From Massilia sp. IC2-477 (GTDB taxonomy: Bacteria > Pseudomonadota > Gammaproteobacteria > Burkholderiales > Burkholderiaceae_D): DNA of 64,000 bases. The notes beneath the pieces are model-generated. The model did not search any database, was not told the DNA's origin, and saw only the letters and a program-made list of their open reading frames with translations. Positions 25,458-33,425 of this stretch are shown here, piece after piece (the stretch's first letter is position 1; every line of letters starts with the position of its first letter). Location: assembly GCF_020707265.1 (NCBI RefSeq), contig NZ_JAJFEQ010000007.1:310001-374000 (forward strand), given 5' to 3'. A program made the position numbers and the translations under genes.

Positions 25458-26947
25458 GCCGCCTCTTCCAGGCGCCAGCCGCGCATCGCATTCCAGTCAG
25501 GATGGTGCAGCCACAGGCAGCCGTCGTACACGAAGGGCACGCATTCGAGCGGCCGTGCCAGGCGCACCACTTCGTCGAGGATCACGTTGCGCCGGCCGAT
25601 CCATTCGATCGTGGTGCGCGCGATCACGCGGTTTTCCAGCGCGTCCTCGGCGCGGCCGGTGACCTTGTGCATGCGCAGCACCAGTCCGCTCGGCTGGCTG
25701 CGGTTGTTGTTGAAGGCGCGTAGCAGCGGCAGCACCAGGGTTTCGTCCTGGTTCAGGTCTTCGATATGCTCGCCGGCCCATGGCTCGTCGACCACCGGAT
25801 GGCCGCGCCGGAACAGGAAGTTGGCAAAGCCCAGGCGCGCGCCGTCGATCGGCATGGTCTCGGGCCGCTCGCTGCCGAGTTCCAGGAAGGAGTAGCCCTG
25901 GCCATCATGGCCGATGTGCCACAGGCGCCCGTCGCGGCTCTGGGTCGGGCCGCCGAATTCCAGGCGCGGCTGCCAGCCCGGCGGCCAGGGCGTGAACAGC
26001 GGCGCTTCGCCCGGACGCCAGGCCAGCTGGCCCTGCTCGTGCAGCCAGAACAGGCGCCCGTCGTAGCCGATCGGGCGCGACCAGTTTGAGGCCGGCACAT
26101 CCGGGCAGGCATATTCTTCGACGCTGTCGATGTCGACGCGCGCGCTCCACAAGCGCACAGCGCCGTCGGGCGCCACCAGGCAGGCGATGTGGCGGCGCAT
26201 GGCGCCGGGCGCGGCCACCAGCGGCGCCTGCAGCACCGGTTCCAGGCGGTAGGTCTCGCTCACCGGGTTGATCCACAGGCGCTGCAGGCCGCCATTGGTG
26301 GGGACGATGGCGACTTCGCTGCGGCGCGGCTCGAGCACCGGCAGCCAGGCATAGTGTGAAGCCGTGAAGGCCAGGCTGCCCGCACCCTCGTCCGGCGCCA
26401 TCACATGCCACAGGCCAGCCACCGGATCCCAGTACTGCAGCACGCCGCGGGTATGGGCCAGCGCCAGCAGGCGCTGTTCGGGGAAACCGTAATGGGCGGC
26501 GGCAAACACGCAATACGAATTGGGCGGCACCGGCATGCTCCGGTCGCAACGCCCCGGATGCGGCGCGGCCGGGCGTTCTTCGAGGCTGTCCCCCAGCGGG
26601 AGCGAGCTCACCGGCAGGCCATGCGGCACGTGGCGCGGCAGCATGGCGTCCTCGCCTGGCCCCCACCAGCCGGGCTGGCGCGAGGGCGTGCCGGACAGGC
26701 GCTGCAGGGGCTTGCCGCAGTTCGGGCAGAAGGCGAAACCTTCGGGGTAGATGGGAGCGCAGCCGCAGGCCGTGGGGAGCGAGGCGCCGAGCAGACGGGC
26801 GATATCGGGTAGACGCGCGGGCAGGCCGCCCGATGCATGGGCCTGCCAGTCGATGTGGCCCAGCCCTTCGCTCGCCACCAGCGCGAACTGCCCGCTACGC
26901 TCGTCTTCCTGCCAGACACTGGCAGGCGTTTCCCATCGGTATGTCAT
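25454..26947 (-). CDS. Zinc-ribbon, propeller-like protein; first gene of the tubulin-like operon
   Basis: A 497-residue cytoplasmic protein (no signal or TM). Residues 61-77 form a zinc ribbon (CGC...FCPNCGKPL). The rest has repeated beta segments with spaced Trp/Gly motifs (RGVLQYWDPVAGLWHVM, NGGLQRLWINPVSETYRL, DGAVRLWSARVD, DGRLFWLHEQGQLAW, DGRLWHIGHDGQGYSF), as in a beta-propeller; this is my reading of the pattern, not a family match. It opens a five-gene unit with overlapping or closely spaced starts down to 18958. Both this protein and the last one of the unit carry zinc ribbons, a hint of shared assembly. Confidence 0.7.
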   Translation of the reverse strand: MTYRWETPASVWQEDERSGQFALVASEGLGHIDWQAHASGGLPARLPDIARLLGASLPTACGCAPIYPEGFAFCPNCGKPLQRLSGTPSRQPGWWGPGEDAMLPRHVPHGLPVSSLPLGDSLEERPAAPHPGRCDRSMPVPPNSYCVFAAAHYGFPEQRLLALAHTRGVLQYWDPVAGLWHVMAPDEGAGSLAFTASHYAWLPVLEPRRSEVAIVPTNGGLQRLWINPVSETYRLEPVLQAPLVAAPGAMRRHIACLVAPDGAVRLWSARVDIDSVEEYACPDVPASNWSRPIGYDGRLFWLHEQGQLAWRPGEAPLFTPWPPGWQPRLEFGGPTQSRDGRLWHIGHDGQGYSFLELGSERPETMPIDGARLGFANFLFRRGHPVVDEPWAGEHIEDLNQDETLVLPLLRAFNNNRSQPSGLVLRMHKVTGRAEDALENRVIARTTIEWIGRRNVILDEVVRLARPLECVPFVYDGCLWLHHPDWNAMRGWRLEEAA

Positions 26948-27167
26948 CCGTCGCCCTGTGCCTCAGATAATTGATCGAAATCTAGTTGATGCCGTGTTGT
27001 TGTTGCACAAATCATAGCGCCGGCCACTGCCGCGCGGCGCGCCGTACACGGGGTAGCGCGCCCTGACACCCGAAGGATCAATAGATGAGCCAATTGCGGC
27101 CCCAGGCGCGGAACTTTTGGCCAACATACGTATAATGGCGCCGATTTCCCCTTCATTTCCGTCGAAC

Positions 27168-28229
27168 ATGCATACCCCCGCTGCACCCGAACCCCTTGCG
27201 CAGGATGCGCTGCCCGCCCACGCCGTCGAGGCCGCAACCCGGCACCTGGGCGACATCCTGAGGGTCGCCGTCGAGCACGGTCCGGGGCACGGGGCGCTGG
27301 TGGTCTACGACGAACGCACCGCCCTGTCGCGCGCGCTGCTGGCAGGCTACCGGCGCAATCTGCCAGATGCACGTTTCGTTGACTTCGACGCCACCACGCC
27401 GGACGAGGTGCTGGCGGCCTTCCGCGCGATGGCGCCGAAGGACCTGGTGGTGCTGGTCCAGTCGACCAATTTCCGCCTCGACGGCTTTCGCATCCGGGTC
27501 GAACTGTTCAAGCTGGGCCTGAAGGTGATCGAGCACGTGCATCTGTCGCGCATGCCGGGCCCGCAGTCCGAGCACTACATCGAAGCGCTGGCCTACGACC
27601 CGGCCTACTTTCGCGGTACCGGGCGCGCGCTCAAGGAGCGCATCGACGTGGCGACGCATGCGCGCGTGCTCGGTGGCGGCGAAACCCTGTACTTTTCTTC
27701 GCCGTTCGAGCCGGCCAAGCTGAATGTGGGCGACTACAGCGAAATGCACAATGTCGGCGGCCAGTTCCCGATCGGCGAAGTGTTCACCGAAGCGCTCGAC
27801 CTGGAAGCGGTGCACGGCCGGGTGCAGGTGCACGTCTTCGGCGACACCAATTACCGTTCCAATCGTCCTGAGCTGCCGGTGACCCTGGTCATCGAGCGCG
27901 GGCGCGTGGTGGGCACGGAGAACGCCACCCCGGCCTTCCAGGAAGTGCTGGACAAGATCACTGCGGACGAAGGCGAAGTCTGGGTGCGCGAACTGGGCTT
28001 CGGCCTGAACCGCGCCTTCACCCGCGAACGCCGCGTGGACGACATCGGCACCTACGAGCGCATGTGCGGCATCCACCTGTCGCTCGGCGCCAAGCACGGC
28101 GTGTATCCGAAACCGGGCTTCAAGCGCAAGGATGCGCGCTACCACATCGACGTATTCGCAGTCACGGACGCCGTCTACCTGGGCGAGGAACGTGTTTACG
28201 CGGACGGCGAGTGGATTTGTAACAAGTAA
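27168..28229 (+). CDS. M29-like (AmpS-type) metallo-aminopeptidase
   Basis: A 353-residue cytoplasmic protein resembling M29 thermophilic-type aminopeptidases. Probable metal ligands are in the right order: Glu204 (PIGEVFTE), Glu275 (WVRELGFGLN), His303 and His310 (CGIHLSLGAKHGVYP), His326 and Asp328 (RYHIDVF). Family members remove N-terminal residues from peptides with a dinuclear metal centre. The start is uncertain: an in-frame ATG at 27135 lies within a TATAAT (27131-27136) that may itself be the -10 box, so the next ATG at 27168 is preferred; neither has a clear ribosome binding site. Confidence 0.78.
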   Translation: MHTPAAPEPLAQDALPAHAVEAATRHLGDILRVAVEHGPGHGALVVYDERTALSRALLAGYRRNLPDARFVDFDATTPDEVLAAFRAMAPKDLVVLVQSTNFRLDGFRIRVELFKLGLKVIEHVHLSRMPGPQSEHYIEALAYDPAYFRGTGRALKERIDVATHARVLGGGETLYFSSPFEPAKLNVGDYSEMHNVGGQFPIGEVFTEALDLEAVHGRVQVHVFGDTNYRSNRPELPVTLVIERGRVVGTENATPAFQEVLDKITADEGEVWVRELGFGLNRAFTRERRVDDIGTYERMCGIHLSLGAKHGVYPKPGFKRKDARYHIDVFAVTDAVYLGEERVYADGEWICNK

Positions 28230-28289
28230 CTTTCCGGCACGCCACAAGTGCTACCATGGCTCGTTTGTAACCATTTCGTGGGGCGTTCC

Positions 28290-29474
28290 ATGGCAGGAAA
28301 TGCAATTTCTTGCGTCGATGAGATCCAGGCAATCGGTGCTGTGCCGAAGATCCTGGAAACCGTCGCCGCCATGACCGGCCTGCGTTTCGTGTGCATCGCC
28401 CACGTGACCCCGGACTCATGGACCGCCTGCGCCGTCCTCGACAAGCTCGAATTCGGCCTCAAGCCAGGCGATCCGCTCGACGTCACCACCACCCTGTGCG
28501 AAGAAGTGCGCGACACCGGCGCCGCCGTCATCATCGATCACGTGAGCGAAAGCGAGCGCTATCGCGACCACCACACGCCGCGCATCTACGGCTTCCAGAG
28601 CTACTTCTCGATTCCCGTGTTCCGCCCGAACGGCCAGTACTTCGGCACCCTGTGCGGCCTGGACCCGGAACCGGCGCGCCTGACCGATGCCGTCACCGTC
28701 TCGACGCTGCAGCTGTTCACCGAGCTGATCGCCAAGCAGCTCGAGAGCGAGCAGTCGCTGGGCGAAGCGCGCGCGGCCCTGCTGGACGAGCGCGAGACCG
28801 CCGAGCTGCGCGAGCAGTTCATCGCCGTGCTCGGACACGACCTGCGCACCCCGCTCGGCTCGGTGCTCTCGGCCAGCGAGATCCTGCTGCTCAAGCACCA
28901 GGACCCATCGACCCGCCAGGTGGTCGAACGCATCCGCCGCAGTACCCGCCGCATGGCGGCGCTGGTCGAGGACGTGGTCGACTTCACGCGCGGCCGCATG
29001 GGCAGCGGCATCGCGCTCGACCTGCGTCCGGTGCGGGGCGCCGACCTGCGGCTCTACGATGTGGTGGACGAGCTCTCGGGCCTGTATCCCGAGCGCCTGA
29101 TCGACACCGCGATCCAGCCCGGCCTGTCGCTGCACTGCGACCCCGAGCGGCTGGCGCAGCTGCTGTCCAACCTGCTCAAGAACGCGCTGGTGCACGGCAG
29201 CGAACATCATCCGGTCTTCGTCGTCGCCCACGTGCGCGAGGGCCGCTTCACGCTGCGCGTCACCAACGGCGGCCCCGACCTGAGCCCCGCCGTCATCGCA
29301 CAGCTCCTGAAGCCCTACTGGCGCGCCGCCTCGCGCGCCGGCAGCGAAGGCCTTGGACTGGGCCTGTACATCGTCGACCAGATCGCGCGCGGCCATGGCG
29401 GCACGATCGACGTCGGCTCGAGCGCCGGCTCGACCTCCTTCACCTTCACCATGGCCGCCGACGCGCCGGCCTAG
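28290..29474 (+). CDS. GAF-domain sensor histidine kinase
   Basis: A 394-residue soluble sensor kinase. The N-terminal GAF domain (about 20-155: FVCIAHVTPDSWTACAV, YFSIPVFRPNGQYFGTLCG) resembles those of cyanobacteriochrome/phytochrome-like and general GAF kinases. A HisKA helix follows with phospho-acceptor His183 in AVLGHDLRTPLGS, then a HATPase domain with N box LLSNLLKNALVHG and G boxes GSEGLGLGLYIV. No TM segment is present. ATG 28290 starts just before the GAF domain; an upstream extension to 28248 is less likely. No cognate response regulator adjoins it; the receiver-like protein at 32025 is 2.5 kb away. Confidence 0.85.
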   Translation: MAGNAISCVDEIQAIGAVPKILETVAAMTGLRFVCIAHVTPDSWTACAVLDKLEFGLKPGDPLDVTTTLCEEVRDTGAAVIIDHVSESERYRDHHTPRIYGFQSYFSIPVFRPNGQYFGTLCGLDPEPARLTDAVTVSTLQLFTELIAKQLESEQSLGEARAALLDERETAELREQFIAVLGHDLRTPLGSVLSASEILLLKHQDPSTRQVVERIRRSTRRMAALVEDVVDFTRGRMGSGIALDLRPVRGADLRLYDVVDELSGLYPERLIDTAIQPGLSLHCDPERLAQLLSNLLKNALVHGSEHHPVFVVAHVREGRFTLRVTNGGPDLSPAVIAQLLKPYWRAASRAGSEGLGLGLYIVDQIARGHGGTIDVGSSAGSTSFTFTMAADAPA

Positions 29475-29553
29475 CGCGGCGCTTGCGCTAACTGTTCCAT
29501 TTCCCGATACTGCTTACCGATGAGGTAACACGACAACGCAGACGGGAGACAGG

Positions 29554-30990
29554 ATGGACGCAGTTCTTGGAAGGCGCGCATTCACGGCATGCGCATTGGG
29601 TAGCCTGATGTTGGCCTGGCTTCCTGCCCAGGCGCAGGATGCGGAATCGATCGCGCGCATCGAACGCGGGCTGCGCCCGGCGGTCGCGATCCAGGGCGCG
29701 AAGCTCGAGACGCGCACCCTGGCCGCCGAGATGGCGCGCCTGAACGTGCCGGGCGTGAGCATCGCCGTCATCCGCGGCGGCAAGCTCGCCTGGGCCAGGG
29801 GCTATGGCGTGACCCATGCGAACGGCCAGCCGGTGACGCCGCAAACCCTGTTCCAGGCGGCTTCGATCAGCAAGCCCGTCGCCGCGATGGGCGCCCTCAA
29901 GATGGTCGAAGCGGGCCAGCTCGACCTCGACGCCGACATCAATACCGTTCTCACCAGCTGGAAGCTGCCGCCTGGTCCGGCCAAGCGCCCTGCTACCCTG
30001 CGCCAGCTGCTGTCGCACACGGCCGGCACCACGGTCTCGGGCTTCCCGGGCTATGCCGCCGGCACCCAGGTGCCAGGCCTGGTGCAGGTGCTGGACGGCG
30101 CCGCGCCCGCCAATACCGGACCAGTGCGCATCGAGGGCATGCCGGGCGACGCCTGGAAGTATTCGGGCGGCGGCTACAGCATCGTGCAGCAGGCCATGAT
30201 CGACCGCTCCGGCCGGCCCTTCGACGCACTGATGGAAGAGATGGTCCTGAAGCCGCTCGGCATGAGCGACAGCAGCTTTGCCCAGCCCCTACCCACCGCC
30301 CTGCTGGCGCACGCCGCCCTGCCGCACAACGCGAAAGGCGTGGCCTACCCGGGCGGCGCCTACACCTATCCGGAACTGGCGGCGGCCGGCATGTGGACGA
30401 CCCCGACCGACCTGGCGAAATTCGCGCTCGCCGTGCAGCGCGGCGCTGCCGGCGGCGATGCCGTGCTGTCGCCGACCATGACGCGCACCATGCTGCGCCC
30501 GGTGATGAACAACTACGCCCTCGGCGTGGAAATCGACGGCAAGGCCCCGCAGCACGCCTTCGGCCACGGTGGCAGCAACATGGGTTACCAGAATTCGCTG
30601 TACGCCTATGTCCAGCGCGGCGAAGGCGCGGTCGTCATGACGAATGGCGATGCCGGCGCCGAACTGGCGCAGGAACTGATCCGCGCGGTCGCCGCCGAGT
30701 ACCGCTGGCCGACCTACCAGACCGTGATGCGCAAGGCGATCACCCTGCCGGCCGCCACCCGCGCCAAGCTGGTCGGGCGCTACGAGATCAAGGGACTGGG
30801 CAGCTTCGACATCGCCGAGCGCGAGGGCAAGCTGATGGTGGCGCTGCGCGACAACCAGTGGGAACCGCTGTACGCGGAATCGGCGCGCACGCTATTCGTG
30901 CTGTCGCGCGAGCTGGAGCTGCACATGGCGGACAAGGGCGGGCGGCTGAAGAGCGGCTCGTTCGACGTCGCCTTTACGCGGCAGCGCTGA
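29554..30990 (+). CDS. Serine hydrolase, class C beta-lactamase/esterase fold
   Basis: A 478-residue exported enzyme (signal peptide ending at ...LPAQAQ, residue 28). The catalytic SxxK is Ser104-Ile-Ser-Lys107 in FQAASISKPVAA; the second element is the Tyr in WKYSGGGYSIVQQ, and HGGSN near residue 345 replaces the KTG box. A C-terminal lipocalin-like part (about 390-478) follows. Such proteins are penicillin-binding-protein-like esterases, D-aminopeptidases or lactamases; activity cannot be told apart from sequence. GGGAG precedes the ATG. Its last 17 bases overlap the end of the convergent merR-type gene. Confidence 0.85.
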   Translation: MDAVLGRRAFTACALGSLMLAWLPAQAQDAESIARIERGLRPAVAIQGAKLETRTLAAEMARLNVPGVSIAVIRGGKLAWARGYGVTHANGQPVTPQTLFQAASISKPVAAMGALKMVEAGQLDLDADINTVLTSWKLPPGPAKRPATLRQLLSHTAGTTVSGFPGYAAGTQVPGLVQVLDGAAPANTGPVRIEGMPGDAWKYSGGGYSIVQQAMIDRSGRPFDALMEEMVLKPLGMSDSSFAQPLPTALLAHAALPHNAKGVAYPGGAYTYPELAAAGMWTTPTDLAKFALAVQRGAAGGDAVLSPTMTRTMLRPVMNNYALGVEIDGKAPQHAFGHGGSNMGYQNSLYAYVQRGEGAVVMTNGDAGAELAQELIRAVAAEYRWPTYQTVMRKAITLPAATRAKLVGRYEIKGLGSFDIAEREGKLMVALRDNQWEPLYAESARTLFVLSRELELHMADKGGRLKSGSFDVAFTRQR

Positions 30991-31360
30991 AGCTTGATGT
31001 CGGAGTGCGTAGCGGGCAGGCGTCCAGCGGTTCGGCCAGGCGCTGCGCCAATCCTGCACGCAGTTCCGTGAGGCCCGCGATGCGGGCGTCGATATCCGCC
31101 AGCTTGCGCTCCAGGGCCGCCCGCAGCTCCGCGCCGGAGGTGGCCGGGTCCTGCAACAGCGGCATGCCCGCCTCGATCTCGGCCAGCGTGAAACCCAGCG
31201 ACTGGGCGGTGCGCAGGTAGCACAACCACTCGACCGCTTCCGGCGGATAGTCGCGGTAGCCGTTGCCGCGCCGGCGCGCCGTCAACAGGCCGCGCGCTTC
31301 ATAAAAACGCAGCGTGTCGCGGCTCAGGCTTGTTGCCGCCGCCAGTTCTCCGATCTGCAT
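30974..31360 (-). CDS. MerR family transcriptional regulator
   Basis: A 128-residue regulator. The MerR winged helix begins MQIGELAAATSLSRDTLRFY and continues RDYPPEAVEWLCYLRTAQSL; a dimerisation coiled coil (about 75-108) follows and ends with a single Cys in DACPL, unlike metal sensors that carry two or three spaced cysteines. The longer open frame is rejected because AAGGTGG precedes the ATG at 31360. It is divergent from a small membrane protein whose promoter has the MerR-type long spacer and dyad, so that gene is the likely target. The effector is unknown. Confidence 0.85.
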   Translation of the reverse strand: MQIGELAAATSLSRDTLRFYEARGLLTARRRGNGYRDYPPEAVEWLCYLRTAQSLGFTLAEIEAGMPLLQDPATSGAELRAALERKLADIDARIAGLTELRAGLAQRLAEPLDACPLRTPTSSFSAAA

Positions 31361-31383
31361 CCACCTTCTCCCAAAAAAAGCGC

Positions 31384-31415
31384 TTGACCCTGGAGTGTAC
31401 TCCAGGCTTGAGGAT
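31384..31415 (+). promoter_or_regulatory. MerR-type promoter with dyad in a long spacer
   Basis: TTGACC (31384-31389) is separated by 19-20 bp from TGAGGA/GAGGAT (31409-31415). The spacer holds the palindrome CCTGGAGTGTACTCCAGG (31389-31406, 8-2-8). The over-long spacer with a central dyad is the classic arrangement for MerR activation by DNA twisting. Confidence 0.75.
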
Positions 31416-31444
31416 GTGGACTTCGCAAGCAACGGAGTCCCGCC

Positions 31445-31846
31445 ATGCCGATTTCCCTCCACACCAACCGCCGCATCGTCAGGGCCAGCGCCATTTATGA
31501 CCTGCTGGTGACCGCCGCCTTCGCCACGCCCTGGACCTTTGCCCTCGTCCACGGCCAGCTCTCCTCCTTGAACGTTCTGTTGGGCGGCGAGGCCCTGCCC
31601 GCCTTCATGCCCTTCCATATGTTGTTCGCCTGCCTGTTGGGCAGCATCGTGCTGGTCTGGTCGGTGTTGCGCATGCTCGAGCCGACCCAGCGCCTGGGAC
31701 GTTTCGACGGCGTCGGGCGCTTCCTGTTCTCGCTGTGGATGGCCTGGTGCCTGGCGGTGACAGGGGCGCCGATGCTGTGGCTGTTCGTAGTGCCGGAATT
31801 CGCCTGGGGCGTAGCACAGTGGTGGCCGGTGCGCCGCGATTCCTGA
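31445..31846 (+). CDS. Small four-TM membrane protein, predicted MerR target
   Basis: A 133-residue integral membrane protein with hydrophobic segments at about 18-37, 54-78, 90-107 and 109-126. I do not recognise the family. GGAG is placed before the ATG. The gene is divergent from the MerR regulator and has a dyad promoter directly upstream, so it is probably switched on by the regulator's effector. A transport or stress-protection role in the membrane is only an inference from this arrangement. Confidence 0.7.
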   Translation: MPISLHTNRRIVRASAIYDLLVTAAFATPWTFALVHGQLSSLNVLLGGEALPAFMPFHMLFACLLGSIVLVWSVLRMLEPTQRLGRFDGVGRFLFSLWMAWCLAVTGAPMLWLFVVPEFAWGVAQWWPVRRDS

Positions 31847-32024
31847 TGCCCGCATCATGGTTCGACGTGTGCAGGTGAGCATCGATATTTCCATATGGAT
31901 AGAGCACTGTTCCATAGACAGGAATAGAATGCTGTATTCGCTTCCTACAAGTCACCTCACCGGGTTCCCCGACAGGTCATGTGACATGCAGCCGGCCCGA
32001 TCGACTCGCTCACACTGGCTCACC

Positions 32025-32378
32025 ATGTCCCCTCTTGTCCTCGTCGCGGAAAGCGATGAACTAACACGCCTGACCCTGCTCTACATGCTGGATGCGCTGG
32101 GCTATATCGCCAGTGGCGTCGACGACCTGGACGATATGTTCAGCGCAATGGAACGGGTGGCCTTCGATATCCTGATCGCCAGCCTTACTTTCCATGATCC
32201 CGATGCGGCAGTGATTGCGAGGGAAGCCAAACTGCGTCAACCCGGGATCAAGGTGATCGTCGCAAGCGGGTACTATCCAGCAGAACAGCTGAAGCCGTGC
32301 ATCGACGCCTTCGTCCAGAAACCATTTACGATGGCACAGATGGACGCGGCAATCAGGCAGTTCGGATTCACCGCATAG
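32025..32378 (+). CDS. Stand-alone receiver-like protein lacking the phospho-acceptor Asp
   Basis: A 117-residue CheY-like single-domain protein: LVLVAESDELTRLTLLYML (strand 1 with acidic pair), FDILIASLTFHD (strand 3), KVIVASGYY (Thr/Ser switch) and FVQKPF (conserved Lys). At the position of the phosphorylated Asp in the usual xDLLLLDxxMP pattern there is Ser (DILIAS), so normal phosphorylation is unlikely. The frame is open upstream to 31857 and an ATG at 31986 is possible; ATG 32025 starts directly at strand 1. No output domain is present. Confidence 0.65.
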   Translation: MSPLVLVAESDELTRLTLLYMLDALGYIASGVDDLDDMFSAMERVAFDILIASLTFHDPDAAVIAREAKLRQPGIKVIVASGYYPAEQLKPCIDAFVQKPFTMAQMDAAIRQFGFTA

Positions 32379-32446
32379 CTCGGCCCTGCGCTTGCACCTG
32401 ACGCGACGACAGCTGTGAAAGCAGTCATATCTGATTAGAATACGCC

Positions 32447-33295
32447 ATGCTCAGCAACGAACAACGTGACCTGTACCGACGCGACGGTTTTCTCGTCCTG
32501 CCCGGCTTCAAGAATCTCGACGAGATCGCAGCACTGCGCCAGCGTGCAGAGCAAATCGTCGACGCCTTCGACCCGACCGAGTCGCGCGCCATCTTCACGA
32601 CCAAAGACCAGGAACGCGCCAGCGACGCCTGGTTCCTCGGCTCGGACAACACGGTGCGCTGCTTCTTCGAGGAAGAGGCCTTCGACCCAAGCGGCCAGCT
32701 GCGCCAGGCCAAGGCGCTGTCGATCAACAAGATCGGCCACGCGATGCACGACCTCGACCCGGTGTTCGATGCCTTCACCCGCGACCCGAAGCTGGCTGCC
32801 GTGGCGCGCGACCTCGGCCTCGAGCAGCCGCAGGTCTGGCAATCCATGTACATCTTCAAGCAGCCGGGCATCGGCGGCGAGGTGCGCTGGCACCAGGATG
32901 CGACCTTCTTCGACAGCGATCCGATCACCGTGACCACCTTCTGGTTCGCGCTGGAAGATGCCACCGTCGACAACGGCTGCCTGTGGGCCGAACCGGGCGG
33001 CCACCGCGGCCCGCTGCGCGAACGCTTCCTGCGCGACGGGGACCGCATCACGATGGAAAAGCTCGATAGCACTCCCTGGCCCGACGCCAGCACGGCCGTC
33101 CCACTGGAAGCGAAGGCCGGCACCCTGGTGTGCTTCCACGGCCTGCTGCCCCACTACAGCGCACCGAACCGCTCGCCGGTGTCGCGCCACGCGTTCACGT
33201 TGCATGCGACCGATGGCCGGGCAGTCTACTCGCCGCGCAACTGGATCCAGCGCCAGGACGACTTCCCGGTGCGCAGCTTCGGTCCAACCGCATAA
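32447..33295 (+). CDS. Phytanoyl-CoA dioxygenase (PhyH) family protein
   Basis: A 282-residue Fe(II)/2-oxoglutarate oxygenase similar to the human PHYHD1 group. The facial triad is His149-x-Asp151 (VRWHQDATFF) and His236 (HGLLPHYSAPNRS), with Arg following in the same strand for 2-oxoglutarate. The start MLSNEQRDLYRRDGFLVLPGF is the typical first helix of the family. Substrates range from acyl-CoAs to small metabolites and are not predictable here. It precedes the M1 peptidase cluster by 130 bp but has its own upstream space. Confidence 0.88.
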   Translation: MLSNEQRDLYRRDGFLVLPGFKNLDEIAALRQRAEQIVDAFDPTESRAIFTTKDQERASDAWFLGSDNTVRCFFEEEAFDPSGQLRQAKALSINKIGHAMHDLDPVFDAFTRDPKLAAVARDLGLEQPQVWQSMYIFKQPGIGGEVRWHQDATFFDSDPITVTTFWFALEDATVDNGCLWAEPGGHRGPLRERFLRDGDRITMEKLDSTPWPDASTAVPLEAKAGTLVCFHGLLPHYSAPNRSPVSRHAFTLHATDGRAVYSPRNWIQRQDDFPVRSFGPTA

Positions 33296-33318
33296 GCCCA
33301 GGTTCTCCCCTCGGCAGA

Positions 33319-33339
33319 GATACATATGCATCATGTATC
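33319..33339. promoter_or_regulatory. Inverted repeat upstream of M1 peptidase cluster
   Basis: GATACAT and ATGTATC form a 7-7-7 inverted repeat about 90 bp before the ATG of the first M1 peptidase gene, in an AT-rich leader. It may be an operator for the peptidase/TonB receptor unit; no -35/-10 pair with good spacing was found. Confidence 0.35.
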
Positions 33340-33425
33340 AGCTTTTTTACAATTCCACCGAACAATTGACTATTAGGTAAAGCTAGAATAGTTTTTCCTA
33401 TTCCAATTAAAATTCCAGGGGAAAT

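Noticed and set aside
27131..27137. ATG at 27135 as start of the M29-like peptidase
   Set aside because: The codon overlaps a TATAAT box and lacks a ribosome binding site; the later ATG at 27168 fits the domain start, though this remains uncertain.
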